Shown piece by piece: positions 1 to 7,751 of a stretch of 64,000 nt of DNA. Source of the DNA: Shumkonia mesophila (GTDB lineage Bacteria; Pseudomonadota; Alphaproteobacteria; Rhodospirillales; Shumkoniaceae); NCBI RefSeq assembly GCF_026163695.1, contig NZ_JAOTID010000017.1:1-64000 (forward strand), given 5' to 3'. How positions within the stretch are numbered: the first letter of the stretch is position 1; every line of letters starts with the position of its first letter. Position numbers and translations under genes: made by a program. The notes below the pieces were generated by a model, which was given only the letters and a program-made list of their open reading frames with translations, had not been told where the DNA came from and searched no databases.

Positions 1-378
1 AGCCTCTCACAGCCAGACCCAAGACCGCCGCCCGCGTATCCCTTCAATATCCAACTATGTCAAAGAACGAAACGGCGAGGGCCGGTTTTTGAACCCGATG
101 TCGGGCCCGGCGTCTCGCGCGGTGGGCGGTTTATACGGAGTTGCCCCCACGCTGTCAAACCTTTCTTGCACTTTTTTTACAGGGCCCGGAGAGGCCGGGA
201 AATCCGGCCGCGCCGCCCCCGGAGAGGGCCGCTTCGGAGGCCGGCCGGGCGGCCTTGAGACGGCCTTGCCGGCGAATCCGCGCAGGCCGTCGATCAGGCC
301 TTTCCTCGGGGCCGCTTCGCGCTAACATAGAAGCTTCGCGTCCCTGGGGGCGCGCAGGTGAAAGGCGGCCTCGGCATC
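1..378. other. Non-coding or unassigned leader stretch
   Basis: I see no supportable gene here. The open frames crossing it are shadows whose codon use does not match the real genes, and the coding frame of the next gene only begins near its end. The stretch has a T-run near 170-180 and GC-rich palindromic patches around 200-260 that could act as a terminator for a gene left of the window. A promoter for the gene at 379 should lie here, but I cannot pick out convincing -35/-10 boxes. Confidence 0.4.
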
Positions 379-1545
379 ATGAGCAAAAGCGCCCTTTCCT
401 CCCCTCTCCGCCGGCCGTCCGATGCCGGCGCCCTGCCGGCGGCGATCCGGCCGGCCATTCTTTCCGACCTTCCCGACCTCGTGCGCATCGAGTACGCCGC
501 CTTCGCCAGCGACCGCTTCTCGCGGCGCACACTGCATTATCTATTGACGCGCGCGCGGGCCATCTTCCTGGTGGCCGAGCAGGCCGGCAAGGCGGTGGGA
601 AACGTCGTCGTCCTTCTGCACGGCCGCACCTCGCTGGCCCGAGTCTATTCCATGGCGGTCGATCCCGCCCGCCAGGGCGCTGGCGTCGGGCTGGCCCTGC
701 TCCGCGAGGCCGAGTCCCGCGCGCTGGCCGATGGGCGGGCCGTCATGCGCCTCGAAGTGCGCACCGACAACGCCCGGGCGATCGGCCTCTACCGGCGGGA
801 AGGCTACCGCGAGATCGGCCGCATCCTTCGCTACTACGAGGACGGCTGCGACGCGCTGCGCATGGAAAAGACCCTGGCCGGCGGCGACCAGCCGGGCCTG
901 AGCCGCGTCCCCTACTATGCCCAGACCCTGGAATTCACCTGCGGATCGGCGGCCCTGATGATGGCGATGAAGGCGCTCAATCCCACCTTCCCGCTCAGCC
1001 GCAACCTCGAGCTTCGGCTGTGGCGCGAATCGACCACCGTCTTCATGGCCGCCGGCCACGGCGGCTGCGGCCCGGTCGGGCTGGGCCTGGCCGCCATGCG
1101 GCGCGGCTTCGACGTCGAGGTCCACCTGAGCCGCTCGGGGCCGCTGTTCATCGATTCGGTACGCAGCGCCGAGAAGCGCGACGTCATCCGCTTGGTCTAC
1201 GAGGACTTCCGGCGCGAGGCCGCCGAGGTCGGGCTTAAGATGATCAACCAGCCGCCGACCCGCCGCCGCCTGCTGCGGTTCCTCGACGCCGGGGCCGTCC
1301 CGGTGGTGCTGATCAGTTCCTATCGCCTGTACGGCGAAAAGGTGCCCCACTGGGTGGTGCTGACCGGCCACGACGAACATTTCGTCTACCTGCACGATCC
1401 CTACGTCGATTTCGGGGAGCACGGCACCGAGACCGATGCCGTCAACGTGCCGGTGGCGCACGCCGAGTTCGACCGCATGGCCCGCTACGGCAATACCGGC
1501 CTGCGCGCCGCCGTCATCATCCGCCAGAAAAAGGAAACGGGATGA
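379..1545 (+). CDS. GNAT acetyltransferase fused to C39-like peptidase domain
   Basis: This is a two-domain protein of 388 residues. In numbering from the upstream GTG at 358, the N-terminal half (about 30-172) is a GNAT N-acetyltransferase fold with the acetyl-CoA loop RQGAGVG near 105-111 and the C-terminal NARAIGLYRREGY motif. The second half (about 180-390) resembles a C39/papain-like peptidase: a candidate nucleophile Cys195 in EFTCGSAA, His331 in VPHWVVLTGH and Asp347 in LHDP. The ATG at 379 is chosen over the GTG at 358 because AAAGGCGG lies upstream at a usable spacing; the GTG remains possible. The stop overlaps the start of the RimK-like gene by four bases, so the two are translationally coupled. 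The fusion with an adjacent ATP-grasp ligase is known from comparative genomics, but its substrate is not. Cytoplasmic, with no signal peptide. Confidence 0.85.
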   Translation: MSKSALSSPLRRPSDAGALPAAIRPAILSDLPDLVRIEYAAFASDRFSRRTLHYLLTRARAIFLVAEQAGKAVGNVVVLLHGRTSLARVYSMAVDPARQGAGVGLALLREAESRALADGRAVMRLEVRTDNARAIGLYRREGYREIGRILRYYEDGCDALRMEKTLAGGDQPGLSRVPYYAQTLEFTCGSAALMMAMKALNPTFPLSRNLELRLWRESTTVFMAAGHGGCGPVGLGLAAMRRGFDVEVHLSRSGPLFIDSVRSAEKRDVIRLVYEDFRREAAEVGLKMINQPPTRRRLLRFLDAGAVPVVLISSYRLYGEKVPHWVVLTGHDEHFVYLHDPYVDFGEHGTETDAVNVPVAHAEFDRMARYGNTGLRAAVIIRQKKETG

Positions 1546-3002
1546 CGCACCACATCGTCATCGTCGAAAGCGCCGCCGACCGCGGCTGGGCGGAGGCCAC
1601 CGGCGCCGCCGTGACCGCGCGGGAGTACGTGACCGGCGCCGCCAAATACGGGGGGCGGGCCAACAAGGTGGTCAACCTGAGCGGCCAGTTCGAATACATG
1701 AAAGCCGGCTACTACTGCTCGCTTTTGGCCGAGGCCCGGGGCCAACGGGTGATCCCCACGGTGCAGACCATCCTTGAGCTGTCGCGCAAGGCCCTGTACG
1801 CCGGCGCGCTCCCCGAGATCGACGCCGCCCTGGCCAAGACGCTGGAGAAGCTGGCGCAGGAGCCGCGCGCCGCCTTCTCGCTGACCGTCATCTTCGGCCA
1901 GACCCGGGATTCGCGCTTCCGCGACTTCGCCCGTCGGGTGTTCGACCGCTTCCGCGCGCCCTTGATGACCGTGCGCGTGGTGTCCAACCCGCACTGGCAC
2001 GTCGCCGAGATCGACATCGCGACGGCCGGCGAGCTGAGCCCCGAGGAATTCGACTTCTTCCTGGCCGCCATGGAGGCCTACACCCGCTCGGGCTGGCGAC
2101 CGCCGCGGGCCCGCACCTCGCCGCGCTACACCCTGGCCGTGTTGCACAATCCGCACGAACACCTGCCGCCGTCCTCGCAGGCGACCTTGAAGAAGTTCAC
2201 CTCGATCGGCGCCGCGCTGGGCATCGGCGTCGAGCTGATCCAGCGCAAGGACTTCCTGCGCCTGGCCGAATTCGACGCCCTCTTCATCCGCGAGACGACG
2301 ACGCTCAAGGACCACACCTACCGCTTCGCCATGCGGGCCGAGGCCGAGGGCATGCCGGTCATCGACGACGTCACCTCGATCCTGCGCTGCACCAACAAGG
2401 TCTATCTTGCCGAATTGCTGCACGCCAACAACCTGCCGGCCCCCAAGACGCTGATCACCAACCGCAACAACGTGCTCGACTGCGAGACGCGCCTTGGCTA
2501 CCCGGTGGTGCTCAAGATCCCCGACGGTTCGTTCTCGCGCGGCGTCCACCGGGTGGCCGACCGCGAGGAACTGCTGGCCACCTCCAAGGAGCTGTTCCGC
2601 AAGTCGGACCTCATCCTCGCCCAAGAATATATGTATACGAAGTTCGACTGGCGGGTCGGCGTGCTCAACCGCAAGCCTCTGTTCGTCTCGCAGTACTTCA
2701 TGTCGCGCCGCCACTGGCAGATCGTCAACCACACCGCCGACGGCCGCCACGTCGAAGGCGATTTCAAGACCATGGCGGTCGAGGACGCCCCCAAGGAGGT
2801 GGTCGCGGCGGCGCTGCGCGCGGCCGGGCTGATCGGCGACGGCCTTTACGGCGTCGACCTCAAGCAGACCAAGGACGGGGTCTTCGTCATCGAGATCAAC
2901 GACAACCCCAACCTCGATCGCGGCGTCGAGGACGTGGTGCTCAAGGACGACCTCTATCGCATCGTGCTCGGGGAATTCATCCAACGCATCGAGCACCGCT
3001 GA
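1542..3002 (+). CDS. RimK-family ATP-grasp ligase with RLAN-type N-terminal domain
   Basis: A 486-residue protein. Residues 1 to about 180 match the N-terminal domain found in long RimK-like proteins, and about 195-480 form an ATP-grasp domain. Visible ATP-grasp features are the nucleotide-binding strand LKIPDGSFSRGV (324-335) and the metal-binding EINDNPN (451-457). ATP-grasp ligases join a carboxylate to an amine through an acyl-phosphate. True RimK adds glutamates to ribosomal protein S6, but this longer family is not the same enzyme and its acceptor is unknown. It overlaps the upstream GNAT-C39 gene by ATGA, so one mRNA encodes an acetyltransferase, a peptidase-like domain and a ligase. 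That suggests making, capping or trimming a small amide-linked product or peptide tag, which is inference. Confidence 0.88.
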   Translation: MTHHIVIVESAADRGWAEATGAAVTAREYVTGAAKYGGRANKVVNLSGQFEYMKAGYYCSLLAEARGQRVIPTVQTILELSRKALYAGALPEIDAALAKTLEKLAQEPRAAFSLTVIFGQTRDSRFRDFARRVFDRFRAPLMTVRVVSNPHWHVAEIDIATAGELSPEEFDFFLAAMEAYTRSGWRPPRARTSPRYTLAVLHNPHEHLPPSSQATLKKFTSIGAALGIGVELIQRKDFLRLAEFDALFIRETTTLKDHTYRFAMRAEAEGMPVIDDVTSILRCTNKVYLAELLHANNLPAPKTLITNRNNVLDCETRLGYPVVLKIPDGSFSRGVHRVADREELLATSKELFRKSDLILAQEYMYTKFDWRVGVLNRKPLFVSQYFMSRRHWQIVNHTADGRHVEGDFKTMAVEDAPKEVVAAALRAAGLIGDGLYGVDLKQTKDGVFVIEINDNPNLDRGVEDVVLKDDLYRIVLGEFIQRIEHR

Positions 3003-3023
3003 GGGCGGCGACGGCGGGTCGGC

Positions 3024-4289
3024 CTACAGGTTCAGCCGGCCTTTCTGGGCCAGCACCGCCAACGGCAGGCCGAGGGCGAAGGCCGCCGCCGGATTGAGGG
3101 CAATGCTGAGCGCCGCCATCAACAGCACGACGAAAAGCTCGGCCCGTTCGAACCGCTGCGGCTTCGCCGCCTGGGCGAGGTCGATGCCGGAAAACAAAAG
3201 GAGCGCCCCCAACGCCGCCTCGGGCACCACCCGCACCAGGGCCAGCGCCTGATCGCCGCAAAAGACGCCGATCAGCACCATGACGATGCCGATGACGGCC
3301 GGCGCCGTGGCGGTGCGCGCCCCGAAGCGGTGGTGCGCCGCCAGGCCGCCGGCGCCGTGGCACATGGGATAGCCGCCGAACGGCGCCGCCAGAAGGTTGG
3401 CGATGCCGCTGGTCAGGCAAAGCGTGGTTTCGTTGACCCGGTGCACCTCGCGGGGGAACAACTGGCGGGTCAGCGCCGCCGTCACGATCACCGCGTTGGT
3501 CAGCGTCAGGGGCAGCTGGGGTATGGTGGCGGCGACGAACCCCTGCCACACCTCGCCCCAGGTCGGGATGATCAGGGCGGGCAGATGCAGGCCGAAGGTG
3601 AGGGCGGGCAGCGGCGGCGACACCCCGGCGATCTGGCCCAGCGCGATGCCGGCGGCAAGCGCGAGAAGCGCCCCCGGCCACCGCCGGGCGCCGAGGAGCG
3701 CCAAGAGAAGAAGACAGACAAGGCCGCCCAGCCAGGGCGTCGCCATCGCCAGCTTGATGCCGAGAAGCGCCAGCGCCAGGCCGAGGCCCAGTTGCAACCC
3801 GGCCGCCACCGTGGCCGGCAGCAGGCGGGCCAGGCGGGCGATGATGCCGGTGACGCCGAGAATAAGCAGCAGCGCCCCGACGGTCAGCCCGGCCCCGGCG
3901 ATCGCCGCCGGCGGCAGGTGCTGGGTGAGGACGACGGCGGAGGCCGCCTTCATCGGCTGCACCGGGATCGGCAAGCCGTAGAAGGCGCCGCTGAAAAGAT
4001 AGAACAGGCCGAACGACAGGAACATGCCGGTGGGCGCCATGCCGACCACGGTGATCGCGCCGACGATGTGGGGAATGAAGGTGCCGAGGTCGCCAAAGGC
4101 GCCGGACAGTTCGCGCGTGTCGCCGCCGAAGCGCCGCCTGGCATACCGCGGCGCTTCGCCGGGGGCCTGTTCGCGGCAACGCACCGGAATGTCGGGAAAG
4201 AGATTCCACCACGGCCGTGCCTGGCCCGCTGGGTGAACCCCCCGGGGCGGGTCGGGCGGCGCCTCCCCGGCGGTCGCTTCCGTCGACAT
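3024..4289 (-). CDS. MOT1-type molybdate/sulfate transporter
   Basis: A 421-residue multi-pass membrane protein with about ten hydrophobic segments. The stretch ELSGAFGDLGTFIPH, followed by a second motif around GLPIPVQPMKA, is the signature of the MOT1/SulP-related molybdate transporters. These carry molybdate, possibly sulfate, across the inner membrane. The N-terminal 55 residues are a polar extension rich in Pro and Arg. The ATG at 4289 is preceded by GGGGAGG at good spacing. The gene is convergent with the RimK-like gene, and a perfect 25-bp inverted repeat starts only 16 bp upstream of its start codon, so it may interfere with or supply regulation. Substrate choice between molybdate and sulfate cannot be settled from sequence. 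Confidence 0.82.
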   Translation of the reverse strand: MSTEATAGEAPPDPPRGVHPAGQARPWWNLFPDIPVRCREQAPGEAPRYARRRFGGDTRELSGAFGDLGTFIPHIVGAITVVGMAPTGMFLSFGLFYLFSGAFYGLPIPVQPMKAASAVVLTQHLPPAAIAGAGLTVGALLLILGVTGIIARLARLLPATVAAGLQLGLGLALALLGIKLAMATPWLGGLVCLLLLALLGARRWPGALLALAAGIALGQIAGVSPPLPALTFGLHLPALIIPTWGEVWQGFVAATIPQLPLTLTNAVIVTAALTRQLFPREVHRVNETTLCLTSGIANLLAAPFGGYPMCHGAGGLAAHHRFGARTATAPAVIGIVMVLIGVFCGDQALALVRVVPEAALGALLLFSGIDLAQAAKPQRFERAELFVVLLMAALSIALNPAAAFALGLPLAVLAQKGRLNL

Positions 4290-4304
4290 CTCAGGCCTCC
4301 CCTG

Positions 4305-4391
4305 ATTTCGGGGACACCATACTTAATTCACAAGAGGTTTCGTCGCTGCCCAGGGCGAAGAAAGGCGAATTAAGTATGGTGTCCCCGAAAT
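4305..4391. repeat. Perfect 25-bp inverted repeat, palindromic mobile-type element
   Basis: The arms at 4305-4329 and 4367-4391 are exact reverse complements separated by 37 bases. The left arm begins atttcggggacacc and ends cttaattc. The AT-containing arms stand out against the GC-rich surroundings. From memory, sequences with this ggggacaccatactta core recur in many bacterial genomes next to IS200-like (REP-associated) tyrosine transposase genes. No transposase is present here, so this looks like a non-autonomous or leftover element placed between the transporter gene and the lipid A deacylase gene. Confidence 0.8.
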
Positions 4392-4439
4392 AATGACCTG
4401 TGCGATTCTAGAGTGGCGTTCCCGTCCTGTCATCGGCGG

Positions 4440-5030
4440 CTAGAAGCCGATGCCGTAGCGCAGGCCGACGTGATCGATTCCCTCGTTTTCGGAGGCCAGG
4501 ACCTGGCCATGGGACACGTGGTCCCACAGCAGCGATACCGAGGCTTTCTCGGAGATCCTGACCCCCAGTTCCAGGCCTCCCCGGAAGAGGACGCGAGAAC
4601 CGAACCCGCAATCGCTCGCCGCCGCGCAACGGTCGGCATCGTCCTGGTGCAGCATGCCGTCGTGCACCGCCAGCCCGCCGTGGGCGGCGGCGAAGAGACG
4701 GCTCGCCAGATCGGCCTCGTAGGTGAGGCCGGTGTACAAAAGACTGGTCTCGCCGTTCAGGCTGAGGGTCGCGCCGACATGGGGCCGCGGCGAGCCGATC
4801 CATTGCCACGGGTCCCATTCGGGCGCTGCGAACTGGGCCTCGAGGTTGAGGTCGAATCCGTCTTCGTGGCGGTCCGCGGCCGGGCCGCGGTCATGGATGA
4901 AAAAGCCGCCGACCAGGCGATTTTTCCCGGTGCCGTCGGCGGCGGCCATCGTTGGAGACAGGCCACCCACCAGGGCGAAAGCCAGAAAAGCGGCTAAATG
5001 GCCGGCGGCCGGGATTTTCCAGGAAGCCAT
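4440..5030 (-). CDS. PagL-like lipid A 3-O-deacylase (acyloxyacyl hydrolase family)
   Basis: A 196-residue outer-membrane beta-barrel candidate. Residues 1-31 form a signal peptide (hydrophobic core LAAFLAFALVGG, Ala-rich cleavage site). The C-terminal part carries the family hallmark: HVS at 171-173, then NEGID at 182-186 and the closing strand GLRYGIGF ending in Phe, as outer-membrane proteins do. PagL uses a His-Ser pair with an acidic residue to remove the 3-O acyl chain of lipid A. The start at 5030 is chosen because GGAGAGGAGGG lies just upstream, whereas the longer frame to 5114 has no such site. Divergent from the M23 peptidase gene. Such enzymes tune the endotoxin layer; whether this one is active is inferred from the motif. 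Confidence 0.78.
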   Translation of the reverse strand: MASWKIPAAGHLAAFLAFALVGGLSPTMAAADGTGKNRLVGGFFIHDRGPAADRHEDGFDLNLEAQFAAPEWDPWQWIGSPRPHVGATLSLNGETSLLYTGLTYEADLASRLFAAAHGGLAVHDGMLHQDDADRCAAASDCGFGSRVLFRGGLELGVRISEKASVSLLWDHVSHGQVLASENEGIDHVGLRYGIGF

Positions 5031-5174
5031 CCCTCCTCTCCTCGCGGAATGGGCGATCCGCCCGAAAAGCGACGGGGCGGGGCCACAAAATGAAGGCCGG
5101 GCGCGAACGGTCAACCGAATTTTAAGGTATGTCGCATAGCTTTGATTTCAAATGAAGAATCATGAGGAAACGGC

Positions 5175-5203
5175 TTGACAGGAAAATGGAAGCCCGACAT
5201 CTT
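5175..5203 (+). promoter_or_regulatory. Candidate sigma-70-type promoter for the M23 peptidase gene
   Basis: A perfect TTGACA at 5175-5180 is followed after 17 bases by CATCTT (3 of 6 to TATAAT). It lies about 100 bp before the M23 gene in an AT-richer divergent intergenic region (5031-5303). The weak -10 keeps confidence modest. Confidence 0.4.
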
Positions 5204-5303
5204 GGGGGCAGCGGGAAAAGGGCTACAGGCGCTAGAGGTTGTATGCCCGGAAATCGGGGCCCCCAGGGGAGACGCCACCTAAAACAACGGAACTGAGAAC
5301 CCG

Positions 5304-6659
5304 ATGCTCTTGAGAGGTATCCTAGCCACCGCGGCCTTGCTGTCTTGTGCGTTGCTTTCGGCGCACCTGCTGTCCCCCCCCACCGGCACCATGGATGACG
5401 TCGATTCCGACGGTTTTTCCTCGTTCATGTTCGCCGCCGCCCCCTTTTCGCTGGGCAATCCGGCCGCCGCCGCGGCCCTCACCCTTCACCCGCCGGCCAC
5501 CCCCCAGGAATCCATCACCGCCGGCGACCCGCTCCGCTACCGTCAACCGATTCGCGCCAAGAGCGGCGACACCCTGACCGGGCTGCTGGTCGAGGCGGGC
5601 GTCGATCGCAGCGACGCGGTCGCCGCCGCCGACGCGCTGCGCGAGGTCTTCGATCCCCGGCGCATCCGCCCCGGCCATGAAGTGTCGCTGATGTTCGAAC
5701 GCGCTTTTGGCGACGACCGTCCGGGCGATTTCCTGGGCTTCACCATGGCCCCCGATTTCGCCCGCGAGGTCGAGGTGGCGCGCACCGAGAATGGCGGCTT
5801 TACGGCCACCGAGATCGAGAAGGCGCTGACCCGCGGCCCCGCCCGCGCCACCGGCACCATCGACAATAGCCTGTTCGTCGACGGCGAGCGGGCCGGGGTG
5901 CCGGTTCCGGTGCTGCTCGAAATCATCCGCGCCTTTTCATGGGACGTCGACTTCCAGCGCGACATCCTGCCGGGCGACACCTTCGAGGTCATGTGGCAGC
6001 GGACCTGGAACGACGCCGGCCTGGCCGTCCACGAAGGCGTCGTTCTTTACGCCAAGCTCACCCTTTCGGGCACGCCGCACGCCATCTATCGCTTCCAGAC
6101 CACCAATGGCGACGTCGCCTATTTCGACCAGAAGGGCCAGGGCGCGCGCAAGGCCCTGCTGCGCACGCCCATCGACGGCGCCAAGCTGTCGTCGCGCTTC
6201 GGCAAACGCACCCACCCCATCCTGGGCTATACCAAGATGCACAAGGGCGTGGACTTCGCGGCGCCTCCCGGCACGCCCATCTACGCCGCCGGCGACGGGC
6301 GCATCGAGATGGCCGGGCGCAACGGCGCCTACGGCAACTACATCCGCATCCGCCACCACTCCGACTACTCCACGGCCTACGCCCATCTCAGCCGTTTCGC
6401 CACCATCGCGCGCTCCGGCAATCGGGTGCGCCAGGGTCAGGTCATCGGCTACGTCGGGACCACCGGCCGTTCGACCGGCCCGCATCTGCACTACGAAATC
6501 CTGCGCGCCGGCCTCCACACCAACCCGCTCAGTGTCAAAATGCCGGCTGGCGAACGACTGGCCGGCAAGCAGCTGGAGCGCTTTCTGGCGGTTCGCGCCG
6601 ACGTCGACCGGACATTCGCCAAGCTGGTCGACAGCAAGGCCATCGCCACCGCCGACTAG
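5304..6659 (+). CDS. M23 family murein endopeptidase with OapA/LysM-like region
   Basis: A 451-residue envelope protein. Residues 1-22 form a hydrophobic signal or anchor. Residues 82-130 (AKSGDTLTGLL and following) resemble the LysM/OapA-like region found in M23 proteins of the MepM/YebA type. The catalytic LytM domain spans about 290-410, with zinc ligands His313 and Asp317 in MHKGVDFAAPPGTP and His396 in GPHLHYEI; His394 completes the HxH motif. Such enzymes cut peptide cross-links in peptidoglycan during growth or division. All catalytic ligands are present, so it should be active. The gene stands alone: it is divergent from the PagL-like gene and is followed by a strong terminator at 6675. 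Confidence 0.9.
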   Translation: MLLRGILATAALLSCALLSAHLLSPPTGTMDDVDSDGFSSFMFAAAPFSLGNPAAAAALTLHPPATPQESITAGDPLRYRQPIRAKSGDTLTGLLVEAGVDRSDAVAAADALREVFDPRRIRPGHEVSLMFERAFGDDRPGDFLGFTMAPDFAREVEVARTENGGFTATEIEKALTRGPARATGTIDNSLFVDGERAGVPVPVLLEIIRAFSWDVDFQRDILPGDTFEVMWQRTWNDAGLAVHEGVVLYAKLTLSGTPHAIYRFQTTNGDVAYFDQKGQGARKALLRTPIDGAKLSSRFGKRTHPILGYTKMHKGVDFAAPPGTPIYAAGDGRIEMAGRNGAYGNYIRIRHHSDYSTAYAHLSRFATIARSGNRVRQGQVIGYVGTTGRSTGPHLHYEILRAGLHTNPLSVKMPAGERLAGKQLERFLAVRADVDRTFAKLVDSKAIATAD

Positions 6660-6674
6660 CTGACACCGATACGC

Positions 6675-6713
6675 GCGCCCCGGGTGGGTTTTATCCCCCC
6701 GGGGCGCGGTTTT
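6675..6713 (+). terminator. Rho-independent terminator after the M23 gene
   Basis: gcgcccc (6675-6681) pairs with ggggcgc (6701-6707). The stem continues through two GGG/CCC blocks with a one-base bulge to a ttttat loop, and is followed by ggtttt. It lies 15 bases after the stop codon. Confidence 0.8.
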
Positions 6714-6757
6714 CGGGGCGCTCCCCTTAAACCGCCCTCCCTCTTTTTCGCAGACGG

Positions 6758-6800
6758 TTGACTCGTCGGCGTTCTTGTTTCCATACTGTGGTCAGACCAC
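6758..6800 (+). promoter_or_regulatory. Promoter with FadR-type operator upstream of the GntR gene
   Basis: TTGACT at 6758-6763 and CATACT at 6782-6787 are spaced by 18 bases. Directly downstream, GTGGTCAGACCAC at 6788-6800 is a perfect palindrome that fits the FadR-subfamily consensus TNGTNNNACNA. An operator at the transcription start suggests that the regulator at 6868 represses its own promoter. The palindrome is seen; the binding protein is inferred. Confidence 0.65.
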
Positions 6801-6867
6801 GACCTGTCCAGAGTAAGTTCGCGAACTGTCCGAGGCGTTCGAAAGCCCGTCGAAGGAGAATGCACCC

Positions 6868-7635
6868 ATGGAATCCTGTGTCGCGGACGGACGAGCCATC
6901 GTCGCCCAGGCCAAGACGCAAGTCTTCGAGGACATCTTCCGGTTTTTCACCGGGCAACTGGCCAACGGCGTCATCCATCCCGGCGACCGGCTGCTGTCGG
7001 AACGCGAACTGGCGCAGGTCCTGGATGTCAGCCGGCCGAGCCTGCGCGAGGCCATGCGCGCCCTGGCCCTGCTGGGGTTGATCGACATCCGCCCCGGGCA
7101 GGGAACCTACGTGCGCAACCCCGACGCGACCGTGCTGCGCGAATTCTTCTCGGTCATGCTGGCGCTGCAGCCGAACATGTACCAAAGCGCCCTCGTCACC
7201 CGCGAGGCCATCGAGTGCCAGGCGATCCGCATCGCCTGTCGGACCGCCCGCCCGCAGGACATTCAACGCCTTCGCGACGCCCTCGACCGCATCACCGCTA
7301 CGGCGTCCGATCCCGATAAGGGCGCCGATGCCGACTTCGCCTTCCACCGCACCCTTGTCGAGGCCAGCCACGACGACGTCATGCTGTTCGTCTACGACGC
7401 GCTGCAACCGCTTCTGCGCCGCGACCACGCCGTCCGTCGCCAGGCCATCAAGGATCGGCCCGAGGTGCAGAACGTCATGCCGCTGGCGCACAAGCTGGTG
7501 CTCGACGCCCTGATCGCCGGCGACGAGGACGCCGCCGACGCCGAACTGCGGCGTCACATCCAGATTCCGCAAGGCTACGAGGAGTTGGTCGAGAACGGTG
7601 GGCGCCAACCCGCGCCGGTCCGCGCCTCCGACTGA
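6868..7635 (+). CDS. FadR-subfamily GntR transcriptional regulator
   Basis: A 255-residue protein with an N-terminal winged helix-turn-helix (about 15-82, including GDRLLSERELAQVLDVSRPSLREAM in outline and the wing GQGTYV) and a C-terminal all-helical FCD ligand domain (about 95-230). FCD domains usually bind a carboxylate-type metabolite through a metal site; candidate ligands are the acidic and His residues around ADFAFHRTL and later His residues. GAAGGAG precedes the ATG. The gene sits directly before a TRAP transporter operon and likely controls it in response to the imported acid or its product. A perfect FadR-like palindrome overlaps its promoter. A hairpin separates it from the TRAP genes. 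Confidence 0.9.
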   Translation: MESCVADGRAIVAQAKTQVFEDIFRFFTGQLANGVIHPGDRLLSERELAQVLDVSRPSLREAMRALALLGLIDIRPGQGTYVRNPDATVLREFFSVMLALQPNMYQSALVTREAIECQAIRIACRTARPQDIQRLRDALDRITATASDPDKGADADFAFHRTLVEASHDDVMLFVYDALQPLLRRDHAVRRQAIKDRPEVQNVMPLAHKLVLDALIAGDEDAADAELRRHIQIPQGYEELVENGGRQPAPVRASD

Positions 7636-7644
7636 CGAGGAACA

Positions 7645-7675
7645 CCGGGGCCGGCGCTTCCGACGCCGGCCCCGG
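7645..7675. terminator. Strong hairpin between regulator gene and TRAP operon
   Basis: A perfect 12-bp stem (ccggggccggcg at 7645-7656 with its complement at 7664-7675) and a 7-base loop. There is no T-run after it, so it may pause or partly terminate transcription, or protect a 3' end, rather than act as a full intrinsic terminator. Confidence 0.6.
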
Positions 7676-7751
7676 CAAACGCCGTCAAAGAAGCGGCGGA
7701 AAACGAAAATGTTTTCAAATCAAAGAGAGACAACAGGGTGAGGTGTGTCAA

